Shown here piece after piece: positions 18,535 through 26,336 of a stretch of 64,000 nt of DNA. Within the stretch, counting starts at the first letter, position 1. Every line of letters begins with the position of its first letter. A model generated the notes under the pieces. That model searched no databases, had not been told where the DNA came from, and saw only the letters and a program-made list of their open reading frames with translations. Origin of the DNA: Prolixibacteraceae bacterium (lineage in GTDB: Bacteria > Bacteroidota > Bacteroidia > Bacteroidales > Prolixibacteraceae); contig JAQUIJ010000004.1 in NCBI GenBank assembly GCA_028683385.1, positions 213,416 to 277,415 of the forward strand. Reading direction: 5' to 3'. The position numbers and the translations under genes were made by a program.

Positions 18535-19938
18535 TTATTGAATTTGTGAACAAGCCATCAGGCGTTTAATCCAGGCAATGGCTGTATTATTGTCCGAAAT
18601 CGCTTCTATTTTCTTTAACTCATAATCGAGTGTTTGTTGTCGAACTCGAAGAACATCAGTCAAATCCGAACCTGAAACTGAGAAACTTTTCTGGAGGATA
18701 TTCAGTGATTTTTCAGCCAATTCATATTGATTCCGATAGAGTTTCATCCTGCGCTGTGCATCCTGATAGAGCTGAATGGCTTCATAATATTCTGTTTGTA
18801 AAGAATTGGCGGTCGCCTGATAACCTTGCTTGTTCGCCGTTTTCATCAGTTCAACTTCTTCGCGCATGGCTTTATACTTTTTTCGGTAAATAGGCAAAGT
18901 CACCGTTACCATGGGCATAATCATGTCGCTGCCATTCATGGCTGATGTTGACATTTCACTTTTGTTGATTAACGAATAATTCAAGCCAAGACCAACCATT
19001 GGGTAGCCCATTTTTGTAACCATCGACTTGCGGGCATCGAGCGATTGCTGCTCATATTCAAGCATTCCGAGCATCGGGCTTTGCGTGAGCATACTGTCGG
19101 AAACTGTGGTTAGCGAATAGGCTAGGGAATCTGCCTGCAATTTCTCCGGAAGTGTCACCAAAGTTTGAGGAGGACGGTTCAGATAGTTATTAAATCGGGC
19201 AGTAATGGTTTGCACCTGATTTTTTAATAAGGCAATGCTGTTTTCCAGTTCGCCAGTTTCCATTTGTATCCGGTAAATATCAGCCAAACCCGAACCTCCT
19301 GAAGATGTCATTGGACTGGACGACATTGACGACGAGGCCTGAGGCGCTGAAGTTCCTGCACTGCCTCCCATCGAATTCATTCCTGAAGAATTTGGCACTG
19401 AAGCTGAATTGCCTGACGTACCCGAAGGTCCAGAAGATGCACCTCCACCTGACGAAGCAGCTTTAAATTTCACCACTGAAAGCCGTTCGAGCGAATGCAG
19501 TATTTCCAGGTTTTTCTCATTGATCAGGATCGATTGCTGAACTTTTTGCAATTCGTTCCAGGTGCGTTGAACATCGTAATAAACCTGTAATTTAGTTTCG
19601 CGAAACGATTCGAATTTGGCTTTGGCCATCAGGCTCATTTCGTCTTTGGCATTTTTCAATTGGCCAAACCATGGAAACATCTGCATCAGGCGAATGTCTG
19701 CAACCTGCTTACCGCCAATTAATTCCATCGGACTCAGAAACACCCCAACATTCAATTCAGGATCGGGCAGGCTGCCAACCTGCGGCACTTTTTGCAGAGC
19801 CGCCTGATATTCGGTGAATTTCTGCTGAACCGAAGGGTTGTTTTTGGCCGCAATTTCCAGATAGTAATTCAGCGAATCAGTCTGTGCAGAAACCGTTCCA
19901 GACAGAAATGCCAAAATAACGATTAGGGCAGTTTGCAT
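18535..19938 (-). CDS. TolC-family outer-membrane channel with Gly/Ser/Met-rich insert
   Basis: 467 residues from the ATG at 19938 (MQTALIVILAFLSGTVSAQ, signal peptide); the longer ORF to 20160 runs backwards through a palindromic repeat and is rejected. Two TolC/OEP repeats: LQKVPQVGSLPDPELNVGVF and VKFKA...LADIYRIQMETGELENSIALL in the first half, SYTKK-like helices and DVLRVRQQTLDYELKKIEAI in the second. Residues 161-217 are an unusual insert of Gly, Ser, Ala, Thr and Pro with four Met (M187, M190, M205, M210), placed where other TolC proteins have a short KAG turn. It forms the outer part of the Cus pump; the gene lies 10 bases upstream of the adaptor gene. Confidence 0.9.
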   Translation of the reverse strand: MQTALIVILAFLSGTVSAQTDSLNYYLEIAAKNNPSVQQKFTEYQAALQKVPQVGSLPDPELNVGVFLSPMELIGGKQVADIRLMQMFPWFGQLKNAKDEMSLMAKAKFESFRETKLQVYYDVQRTWNELQKVQQSILINEKNLEILHSLERLSVVKFKAASSGGGASSGPSGTSGNSASVPNSSGMNSMGGSAGTSAPQASSSMSSSPMTSSGGSGLADIYRIQMETGELENSIALLKNQVQTITARFNNYLNRPPQTLVTLPEKLQADSLAYSLTTVSDSMLTQSPMLGMLEYEQQSLDARKSMVTKMGYPMVGLGLNYSLINKSEMSTSAMNGSDMIMPMVTVTLPIYRKKYKAMREEVELMKTANKQGYQATANSLQTEYYEAIQLYQDAQRRMKLYRNQYELAEKSLNILQKSFSVSGSDLTDVLRVRQQTLDYELKKIEAISDNNTAIAWIKRLMACSQIQ

Positions 19939-19944
19939 TTGTCT

Positions 19945-20140
19945 TAAAGTCCTGAAGGGACTGAATTTGAATAGCCGTGGGTGAAGCCCACGGAAAATAG
20001 CAAGTAGGTCAATCAACCCTGAAGGGGTTGAATCTAAAGAGTTTGAGATATTCAACCCTTTCAGAGTTGCAAATTCATTTGTGTGGACATTCCACCGGTT
20101 GCACCGGTGGTTATTCAAATTATACCCTTTCAGGGTAATA
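19945..20140. repeat. Inverted pair of composite palindromic repeats
   Basis: Six small hairpins lie in a row: agtcctgaagggact (19949), ccgtgggtgaagcccacgg (19975), caaccctgaaggggttg (20014), an imperfect caaccctttcagagttg (20053), ccaccggttgcaccggtgg (20092) and taccctttcagggta (20123). The first three, read on the minus strand, have the same order as the last three on the plus strand, including the shared TATTCAAATT spacer. So this is one about 90-bp unit in two facing copies, lying between cusA and tolC. Confidence 0.8.
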
Positions 20141-20143
20141 GAC

Positions 20144-23100
20144 TTATATATTTTCATCATGCTGCAGATTTTTAGTTTTTTTTACAGCATTTTCGCGCCA
20201 CATCGACTGAAACATCGGCACCACGAAAACGGTCATGACCTGAATAACCATGCCGCCAAACATCGGAATAGCCATTGGAATCATAATGTCGGAACCTTTC
20301 CCGTTCGACGATAAAACCGGCAACAGTGCAATTACGGCAACGGCCGTTGTCATCATTGCCGGACGAACGCGTTTCATTCCGGCGGAAACTACTGCTTCGC
20401 GCACATCGTGGACAGTTGAAGGATGGCGGTCTTCGAAAACCTGGTGAATATAGGTTCCCATAATTACGCCGTCGTTGGTGGCAATTCCAAAGAGGGCAAT
20501 AAATCCGACCCAAACCGCCACACTCAGGTTAATGGTGTGCATTTGGAAAAGGTCACGCAGATTGATTCCGGCCAGTGAAAAATTCATAAACCAATCCTGC
20601 CCGTACAACCAGATCATGATAAAACCTCCGGCAAAAGCCACAAACACTCCTGAGAAGTGAATAAACGAAGCCGTAACTGTGCGAAACTGGAAATAGAGTA
20701 ACAGCAAAATCAAGAGCAAACTGATCGGAATGACGATAGCCAGGCGTTTGGTTGCCCGAACCTGATGTTCGTAATTTCCGGCGAATTTATACGATACACC
20801 GGCAGGCAGAACCAGCGAACCTGAGCTTATTTTTCCCTGAAGAACTTTTGTCGCTTCGTCCACCACATCCACTTCAGCCTTGCCTTCGTTTTTGTCGAAA
20901 ATTACATAGCCATTCAGGAACGTATTTTCGCTACGGATCATTTGTGCCCCTTTGGTATAATCGATATCGGCTATTTCGCTCAACGGAATCTGAACTCCGT
21001 TCATCGCCGGAATCAGGATGCGTTTTATGTCGTCGGGATTATCGCGCAATTCGCGGGCATATCGAACCCTGATCGGGAAGCGCTCACGGCCTTCAACCGA
21101 CGACGAAAGCGCCATTCCGCCAACGGCAACCGACAAAACTTCCTGCACATCGCTGACACTCATTCCGTAACGTGCCATGGCTTCGCGGTTCAGCTTAATT
21201 TCAAGGTAAGGTGCTCCAACCGCGCGGTCGTAAAATACCGACGAACCTTTGATGGACGGCACTTCTTTCAAAGCCTGTTCAAGCAACAATCCGCCTTTTT
21301 CAATCGCATCCAGATCGGGACCGAAAACCTTCAATCCCATTGGTGCGCGCATTCCGGTTGAAAGCATTACCAGTCGTGTTTCGATTGGCTGTAACTTGGG
21401 CGCTGAAGTCAGCCCGGGAATGTTGGTCACTTTCACAATTTCGTTCCAGATGTCGTTGGGGTGTTTGATTTCCGGCCTCCATTGGCGGAAATATTCGCCA
21501 TTCTGATCGGGAATAAAACTATCAGCCGGAATAATCTTGAATCCTTCCTTCTCCAAATTGTATTTCGATCCGCTTTTCAGAATATAACTTCCATCGCGAT
21601 CCACTTTAAATTGCATCCGATGACCGTTTTCGTCGAGAATGTATTCCGGACGATAATTGATTGTATTTTCGAACATCTGTACTGGCGCCGGATCGAGCGC
21701 TGAATTAACACGGCCCCATTTGCCCACAGCCACTTCCACTTCTGGAATAGCAGCCAGACGTTTATCAAGTATTTCAACGTATTCCAGATTTTTTTGTATT
21801 CCGGAGTGCGGCATACTGGTAGGCATCAACAGAAACGAGCCTTCATTTAGCGAGGGCATAAATTCCTTTCCGGTTCCGGGAAAATGCTTCTCAGGAGTTT
21901 GCCAGAAAGAGGTTTTCCTGATGTTTTTCCACCCCAGTTTTTCTGCTCCGGAAGCCGCAAGTCCAAAAGTTTTATCAAAACCTTGCCAGGCTAATAGCCC
22001 GAAAATTAGGGTAACGGCAGGAATCACGAGAAATTTCCATTTGTTTTCCAGAGCCCAGCGCATGATGTTTTCATAAAAATGAACCATCGACATCAGGGCA
22101 CCCAGTATTACGGCAATGATTCCAGCCACGAAAAAGTAGTTCACGAGCGTACTGTTGTGAGCGCCCAGCGGAAGCCACTCAATGGTAAGATACCAGGCCG
22201 AAACCAGCACCGTAATTGCAATGTTGATGTAATTCGGAAATTCTTTTCGTTCCTCTGACCATCTGTCGTTAAGCAAATTATTGATGCCAATGGCTATCAA
22301 AGCCAAAGCTGGCCATGTTTGCCAGAAAATGATGAAAAGCGCTCCTGCTATAATCAGGCTTCCGTTCCAAATTCGGCTAATTTTACGGCGGTTGAAACTG
22401 ATATTGAAAAGCAGATAGGTTATGGTTGGCAGCACCACAATTCCGAGAACGAAAGCAGCAATCAGCGCGAAGGTTTTAGTAAAAGCCAGCGGGTGAAATA
22501 ACTTTCCTTCGGCTGCCTGCATGGCAAATACCGGCAGGAAGCTGACGATGGTTGTGGCAATGGATGTGACCACGGCAGCACGTACTTCAGTGGTTGCCTG
22601 ATAAATTACCGACATGAGCTTTTTGCCACGAATGCCTTTATTTTCGGGCATTTCCAGATGTCGGAGAATGTTTTCCACATCCACAATCCCAATATCGACC
22701 ATCACTCCAATAGCAATGGCGATTCCTGAAAGAGCCACCACATTAGCCTCGATTCCAAAGACCCGCATCAGGATGAAGGTCATCAAAACGCCAATCGGAA
22801 GTAATCCGGCGACAATCAATGATGCCCTCATATTCATGACCAGGATAATAATAACGATGATGCTGATCAGAATTTCGTGCGAAAGCGCCGATTCGAGTGT
22901 GCCAATAGTTTCCTTGATAAGCCTGGTACGATCGTAAAACGGAACAATGGTCACTTTGGAAATGGTACCGTCGGGCAAGGTTTTTTGAGGCATTCCGGCT
23001 TCCAGTTCCTTTATTTTGCCTTTCACATTATTGATGACATCCAAAGGATTTGAGCCATAACGGGCAACCACAACTGCACCAACAGCTTCTGATCCAGCTT

Positions 23101-23986
23101 TGTCCAATCCGCCGCGACGGGTAGCGGGCCCGAACGAAACATGAGCCACATCTTTGATGCGCACCGGAACATTATTCCGGACTGCAACTACTGAAATCTC
23201 AAGATCTTCCAGATTTTTGACATAACCCAAACCGCGGATGATGTATTCCACATTGTTCAGTTCAATGGTTTCGGCACCGATGTCAAGATTGCTTTTACGC
23301 ACGGCATTCATCACATCCATGGTCGAAACATTGAAGGCTTTCAAGGCTTCAGGATTTAAATCGACCTGGTATTCCTTGATGAACCCACCGACTGATGCTA
23401 CTTCTGAAACGCCTTCCGCAGTAGTAAGTCCGTATTTCACATAGAAATCCTGAATGGTACGCAATTCCTGCGGATCCCAGCCTCCGGTTGGTTTTCCGGT
23501 TTTGGGATCGCGTCCTTCAAGGGTGTACCAATAAATTTGGCCAAGCGCTGTGGCATCGGGGCCAAGTGTGGGCTGCACTCCTTGCGGTAAAGTACCTGAT
23601 GGAAGTGAATTGAGTTTCTCGAGAATGCGCGAGCGGCTCCAGTAAAATTCTACATTATCTTTAAAAATGATGTAGATAAACGACATTCCGAACATGGAAG
23701 TACTGCGGATCGTTTGAACGCCCGGAATTCCGAGCAAAGCTGTAGTCAATGGGTAAGTGACCTGATCCTGAATGTCTTTGGGCGAACGGCCCATCCATTC
23801 AGTGGCGACAATCTGCTGGTTTTCGCCAATGTCTGGAATGGCATCCACGGCGATCGGATCGCGAGGAAAAAAATCTGTTTTCCAGTTGAAAGGCATGAAT
23901 ACCATTCCCAAAACCACAAACGCGATCAGGAAAATAAAGGTAATCAGCCGATTCTCAAGGAAATATTTGACAAGTCGGTTAAACAT
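20144..23986 (-). CDS. cusA: CusA-type Cu(I)/Ag(I) RND efflux pump
   Basis: 1280 residues, longer than the about 1045 of E. coli CusA because of insertions after TM6 and in the porter domain. Inner-membrane proton antiporter of a tripartite Cu+/Ag+ export pump. TM4 reads GIAIAIGVMVDIGIVDVEN, the CusA pattern with one Asp. The three methionines of the CusA export site appear in matching contexts: FLLMPTSMPHSG, APVQMFENTI and LVMLSTGMRAPMGLKV. An extra hydrophobic block follows TM6 (RRKISRIWNGSLIIAGALFI). It lies in one cluster with TolC, adaptor and DUF302 genes. The start at 23986 (MFNRLVKYFLENRLITF) is standard. Confidence 0.95.
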   Translation of the reverse strand: MFNRLVKYFLENRLITFIFLIAFVVLGMVFMPFNWKTDFFPRDPIAVDAIPDIGENQQIVATEWMGRSPKDIQDQVTYPLTTALLGIPGVQTIRSTSMFGMSFIYIIFKDNVEFYWSRSRILEKLNSLPSGTLPQGVQPTLGPDATALGQIYWYTLEGRDPKTGKPTGGWDPQELRTIQDFYVKYGLTTAEGVSEVASVGGFIKEYQVDLNPEALKAFNVSTMDVMNAVRKSNLDIGAETIELNNVEYIIRGLGYVKNLEDLEISVVAVRNNVPVRIKDVAHVSFGPATRRGGLDKAGSEAVGAVVVARYGSNPLDVINNVKGKIKELEAGMPQKTLPDGTISKVTIVPFYDRTRLIKETIGTLESALSHEILISIIVIIILVMNMRASLIVAGLLPIGVLMTFILMRVFGIEANVVALSGIAIAIGVMVDIGIVDVENILRHLEMPENKGIRGKKLMSVIYQATTEVRAAVVTSIATTIVSFLPVFAMQAAEGKLFHPLAFTKTFALIAAFVLGIVVLPTITYLLFNISFNRRKISRIWNGSLIIAGALFIIFWQTWPALALIAIGINNLLNDRWSEERKEFPNYINIAITVLVSAWYLTIEWLPLGAHNSTLVNYFFVAGIIAVILGALMSMVHFYENIMRWALENKWKFLVIPAVTLIFGLLAWQGFDKTFGLAASGAEKLGWKNIRKTSFWQTPEKHFPGTGKEFMPSLNEGSFLLMPTSMPHSGIQKNLEYVEILDKRLAAIPEVEVAVGKWGRVNSALDPAPVQMFENTINYRPEYILDENGHRMQFKVDRDGSYILKSGSKYNLEKEGFKIIPADSFIPDQNGEYFRQWRPEIKHPNDIWNEIVKVTNIPGLTSAPKLQPIETRLVMLSTGMRAPMGLKVFGPDLDAIEKGGLLLEQALKEVPSIKGSSVFYDRAVGAPYLEIKLNREAMARYGMSVSDVQEVLSVAVGGMALSSSVEGRERFPIRVRYARELRDNPDDIKRILIPAMNGVQIPLSEIADIDYTKGAQMIRSENTFLNGYVIFDKNEGKAEVDVVDEATKVLQGKISSGSLVLPAGVSYKFAGNYEHQVRATKRLAIVIPISLLLILLLLYFQFRTVTASFIHFSGVFVAFAGGFIMIWLYGQDWFMNFSLAGINLRDLFQMHTINLSVAVWVGFIALFGIATNDGVIMGTYIHQVFEDRHPSTVHDVREAVVSAGMKRVRPAMMTTAVAVIALLPVLSSNGKGSDIMIPMAIPMFGGMVIQVMTVFVVPMFQSMWRENAVKKTKNLQHDENI

Positions 23987-23995
23987 GGCGGTAAT

Positions 23996-24086
23996 TTGAA
24001 GATGAATTGATTTGAAAATTTGAAAATGAAAAGATGGGAACTTGAAGACTTAATTTTCAAATCTTCAAATTCCACAATCTTCAAAT
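23996..24086. repeat. TTTGAAAAT / TTCAAAT low-complexity repeat
   Basis: About 90 bases made of repeated words (gatttgaaaatttgaaaatg, ttttcaaatcttcaaattcc) in both orientations, between the HMA gene and cusA. Same word family as at 2826, 10988 and 30728. No ORF. Confidence 0.5.
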
Positions 24087-24098
24087 GATTTCTTCAGA

Positions 24099-24440
24099 TT
24101 ACCGGTATTTACAGCAGCTTGGAAGCTTATCGTAGGCAACTTCAGTTGCTTTTGCCTTGTCGTTGTCGTGACCGGCCGCTGCAATCTTATTGGCGATAGC
24201 ATCGATATTGGTCTTTGACGGATCGAATGTTGTCGTAAGGGTTTTGTCTTTTTTGCTCCATTCAGCTTTGGTAACACCATCGATTTTTGCAGCTTTCTCG
24301 ATACGTGCTTTGCACATGTCGCAGTTTCCGGAAACTTTAATCGTTTCTGTTTTCGACTTTGCTGTAGTTGTTTGAGCGTTTGTATTTGAAGTAAATGCGA
24401 TTGCCAGAATGGCTATGATAATGATTTTTACCGTTTTCAT
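24099..24440 (-). CDS. Secreted HMA-domain metal-binding protein
   Basis: 113 residues: signal peptide (1-22, cut at TNA-Q), then an HMA domain with C40/C43 in VSGNCDMCKARIEKAAK and a C-terminal LPSCCKYR (C109/C110). It therefore acts in the periplasm, not the cytosol. The whole mature part aligns with the last 82 residues of the CusB-type adaptor at 16911, including the LPxCCxYR end. It is upstream of cusA and probably supplies Cu(I) to, or takes it from, the pump. Confidence 0.88.
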   Translation of the reverse strand: MKTVKIIIIAILAIAFTSNTNAQTTTAKSKTETIKVSGNCDMCKARIEKAAKIDGVTKAEWSKKDKTLTTTFDPSKTNIDAIANKIAAAGHDNDKAKATEVAYDKLPSCCKYR

Positions 24441-24479
24441 GATATTTTGTATTTGATGTTTTTGAATTGAAATTTGACT

Positions 24480-24551
24480 GCCACGAAGGCACTAAGCCGC
24501 AAAGGCACACCTAGTTTATAATGAGACTTCGTGCCTTTGAGTCTTTGTGGC
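24480..24551. repeat. Interspersed inverted repeat (GCCACGAAGGCAC type)
   Basis: gccacgaaggcactaagccg and aaaggcac on the left pair with gtgcctttgagtctttgtgg c on the right, about 20 bases apart. It lies between the HMA gene and the HYC_CC_PP-like gene. This word is one I associate with common Bacteroidota intergenic repeats. Confidence 0.6.
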
Positions 24552-24576
24552 TAAAGACTGAAAGGGAATAAAAACA

Positions 24577-24996
24577 TCAAATCCGGAAAACGCAAATTTT
24601 GGGCAGGCTTACAGCGTCAACCAGCGGATTTCCTGGTGGACTGGTATCTGTGCAGCTTAAGTTAATTGCAGTGAATGAACGTATTGAGGTGCTTTCAGGA
24701 ACAATAAAAACCTGAAGTACGTTTTGAGCAAAAGAATGGAAATCAGTAAAAGAAGGAGTGAAGTTGTGATCGACTGCATATACCGATACTTTGTTGTCGC
24801 AGCAACTCGATTCGACATGATTGCCCGGTTGAGTGCAATCGTCGGTTGCCGATTCCATACCGCATGATGCCACATGACCCGTCAGGGAAACTTTCGACTG
24901 GGCAAGTTCACCACCGCAGTAATGCCTGGATATGGTGAGCTGCAAGCCCGAAAGCAGCATGAGAAAAGCAACTGATATGGAAAAGAGTTTTTTCAT
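24577..24996 (-). CDS. HYC_CC_PP-family secreted Cys-rich protein
   Basis: 139 residues: signal peptide (1-20), then in order the family marks HYCGGE, CGME, a Cys pair SSCCDN, and SPPGNP near the C-terminus. The family is known from Bacteroidota next to metal-efflux genes and has no proven role. His, Met and Cys suggest periplasmic copper binding (inference). The gene has its own -7-like box TAACTTTG on the minus strand at 25033-25040 and precedes the HMA and cus genes, so it may lead that transcript. Confidence 0.82.
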   Translation of the reverse strand: MKKLFSISVAFLMLLSGLQLTISRHYCGGELAQSKVSLTGHVASCGMESATDDCTQPGNHVESSCCDNKVSVYAVDHNFTPSFTDFHSFAQNVLQVFIVPESTSIRSFTAINLSCTDTSPPGNPLVDAVSLPKICVFRI

Positions 24997-25111
24997 TTAA
25001 TTCTCAAACAGAAGATGTTGAAAAAAGTTCTTCAAAGTTAGGGTTATTTGTAAATGCTGAGAATAATAGCTTGTTAATAATTGCAAATAGCTCATATTGA
25101 GTGTAAGCAAA

Positions 25112-25144
25112 AGTCAGGGTGTGACTTCAAGTCACGCCCTGACT
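25112..25144 (-). terminator. Terminator of the Czc-type pump operon
   Basis: agtcagggtgtgact pairs with agtcacgccctgact (15 bp, one G-T) around a three-base loop; on the minus strand it is followed by TTTTGCTT. It lies eight bases after the stop of the adaptor gene. Confidence 0.8.
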
Positions 25145-25152
25145 AAAACATA

Positions 25153-26325
25153 TCAACAAGCCATTTCTCCGGCGTTTTTCTTGGCCGACAACAGATTGTA
25201 AGCACCTTTTAGTACGACCTTCGCTGTTGTAATGTTGAACCCTTCAGGCAAAATAACTTCGGTAAAACCACCATCAGTCACACCTTTGTGCACTTCAATG
25301 ATACGGTATTCAGTAAAAGGTTGTCCGGCTTCTTCTTTATTTTTATCGAAGATGAAAATGAAATCCTTGTCGTCGAAGCTAACTACGGCGTCGGAAGGTA
25401 AGGATGCCACCTGATTTCCAGAAGTTTCAATGATCGCATTGACATACATTCCGGGCAGTACATTTTTACAGACTCCGGTCACATTCGCATACACTTTGTA
25501 GGTTTTGTCGGCATCGATGGCACGTCCGGGTTGAGTAATAATCGCTTCGTGCGGTTCGGTTTCATTGTTGATGAAGAACCGTATTTTCTGCCCCTGAGCC
25601 ACTTTATCGGCATCTTTTTCAAACATGGTGAGTTCAAGGAAAAGCTTGTCGCTGTTGATGATTTCGAACATGACATCGGCTGGCGCAACAAATTTTCCAA
25701 GGTTGATATTTACCGTTTTCAGGAACCCGGAAATGGGTGCAACAATTTTTACTGAACTGCTAATGTCGTCTTCGTGAAGGTTGTCCGGATTAATGCCAAT
25801 CAGCGTTAGTTTTTGTTCCAATGCTTTTACCTGCGACTTCAGGCTTTTGTAGTCGGAAGTAACTTGTTGAAGATTTTGTTGCGAATACACCTCGTTTTTG
25901 TACAATTCGGTGTGACGTTTAAATTCGCCTTCAGCGAATTCGAACTTGTTTTTGGCTTCCAGATAACTTTGTTGAATATCAACAAATTCCTGGTTTTCGA
26001 TCACAGCTAACGTTTGCCCTTTGGTGACTGAATTGCCTGGCATCAGTGTAGTACTTTTGATGAATCCGCCCATTGGCGCACAAACTGTAGCCATATTTTG
26101 AGGTGCAACGGCAATGGTGCCATTTACTTTCAGGGTTCCGCTCATCGCTCGCATTTCGATTGAACCGGTTTCAATGTTGGCCAGCTTAATTTGGTCGGCA
26201 CGCATTTCGACAATATCTTCCGGAATTACCTCTTCAGCTTTGCTTTCTTCAGCTTTTTTCGGAGTTCCATTGCACGCGATTAATGCGATCAAAAGGAAAG
26301 TTGTGATATATTTATATTTCGACAT
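25153..26325 (-). CDS. RND periplasmic adaptor lipoprotein (CzcB-type)
   Basis: 390 residues from the ATG at 26325 (MSKYKYITTFLLIALIAC), with a lipobox ending LIALIAC-N, so it is anchored to a membrane by lipid. Core: biotinyl-lipoyl-like half (PMGGFIKSTTLMPGNSVTKGQTLAVIENQEFVDIQQSYLE), hairpin helices, then IVAPISGFLKTVNINLGKFV and the beta-barrel domain. It ends in CGAYNLLSAKKNAGEMAC-like residues with a terminal Cys. Unlike the Cus adaptor it has no metal finger and no HMA tail. It is 11 bases downstream of the RND-TolC fusion gene. Confidence 0.92.
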   Translation of the reverse strand: MSKYKYITTFLLIALIACNGTPKKAEESKAEEVIPEDIVEMRADQIKLANIETGSIEMRAMSGTLKVNGTIAVAPQNMATVCAPMGGFIKSTTLMPGNSVTKGQTLAVIENQEFVDIQQSYLEAKNKFEFAEGEFKRHTELYKNEVYSQQNLQQVTSDYKSLKSQVKALEQKLTLIGINPDNLHEDDISSSVKIVAPISGFLKTVNINLGKFVAPADVMFEIINSDKLFLELTMFEKDADKVAQGQKIRFFINNETEPHEAIITQPGRAIDADKTYKVYANVTGVCKNVLPGMYVNAIIETSGNQVASLPSDAVVSFDDKDFIFIFDKNKEEAGQPFTEYRIIEVHKGVTDGGFTEVILPEGFNITTAKVVLKGAYNLLSAKKNAGEMAC

Positions 26326-26336
26326 GGTATATTGAT

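Noticed and set aside
19939-20160. Longer N-terminus for the TolC protein
   Set aside because: It translates the palindromic repeat pair; the signal peptide begins at 19938.
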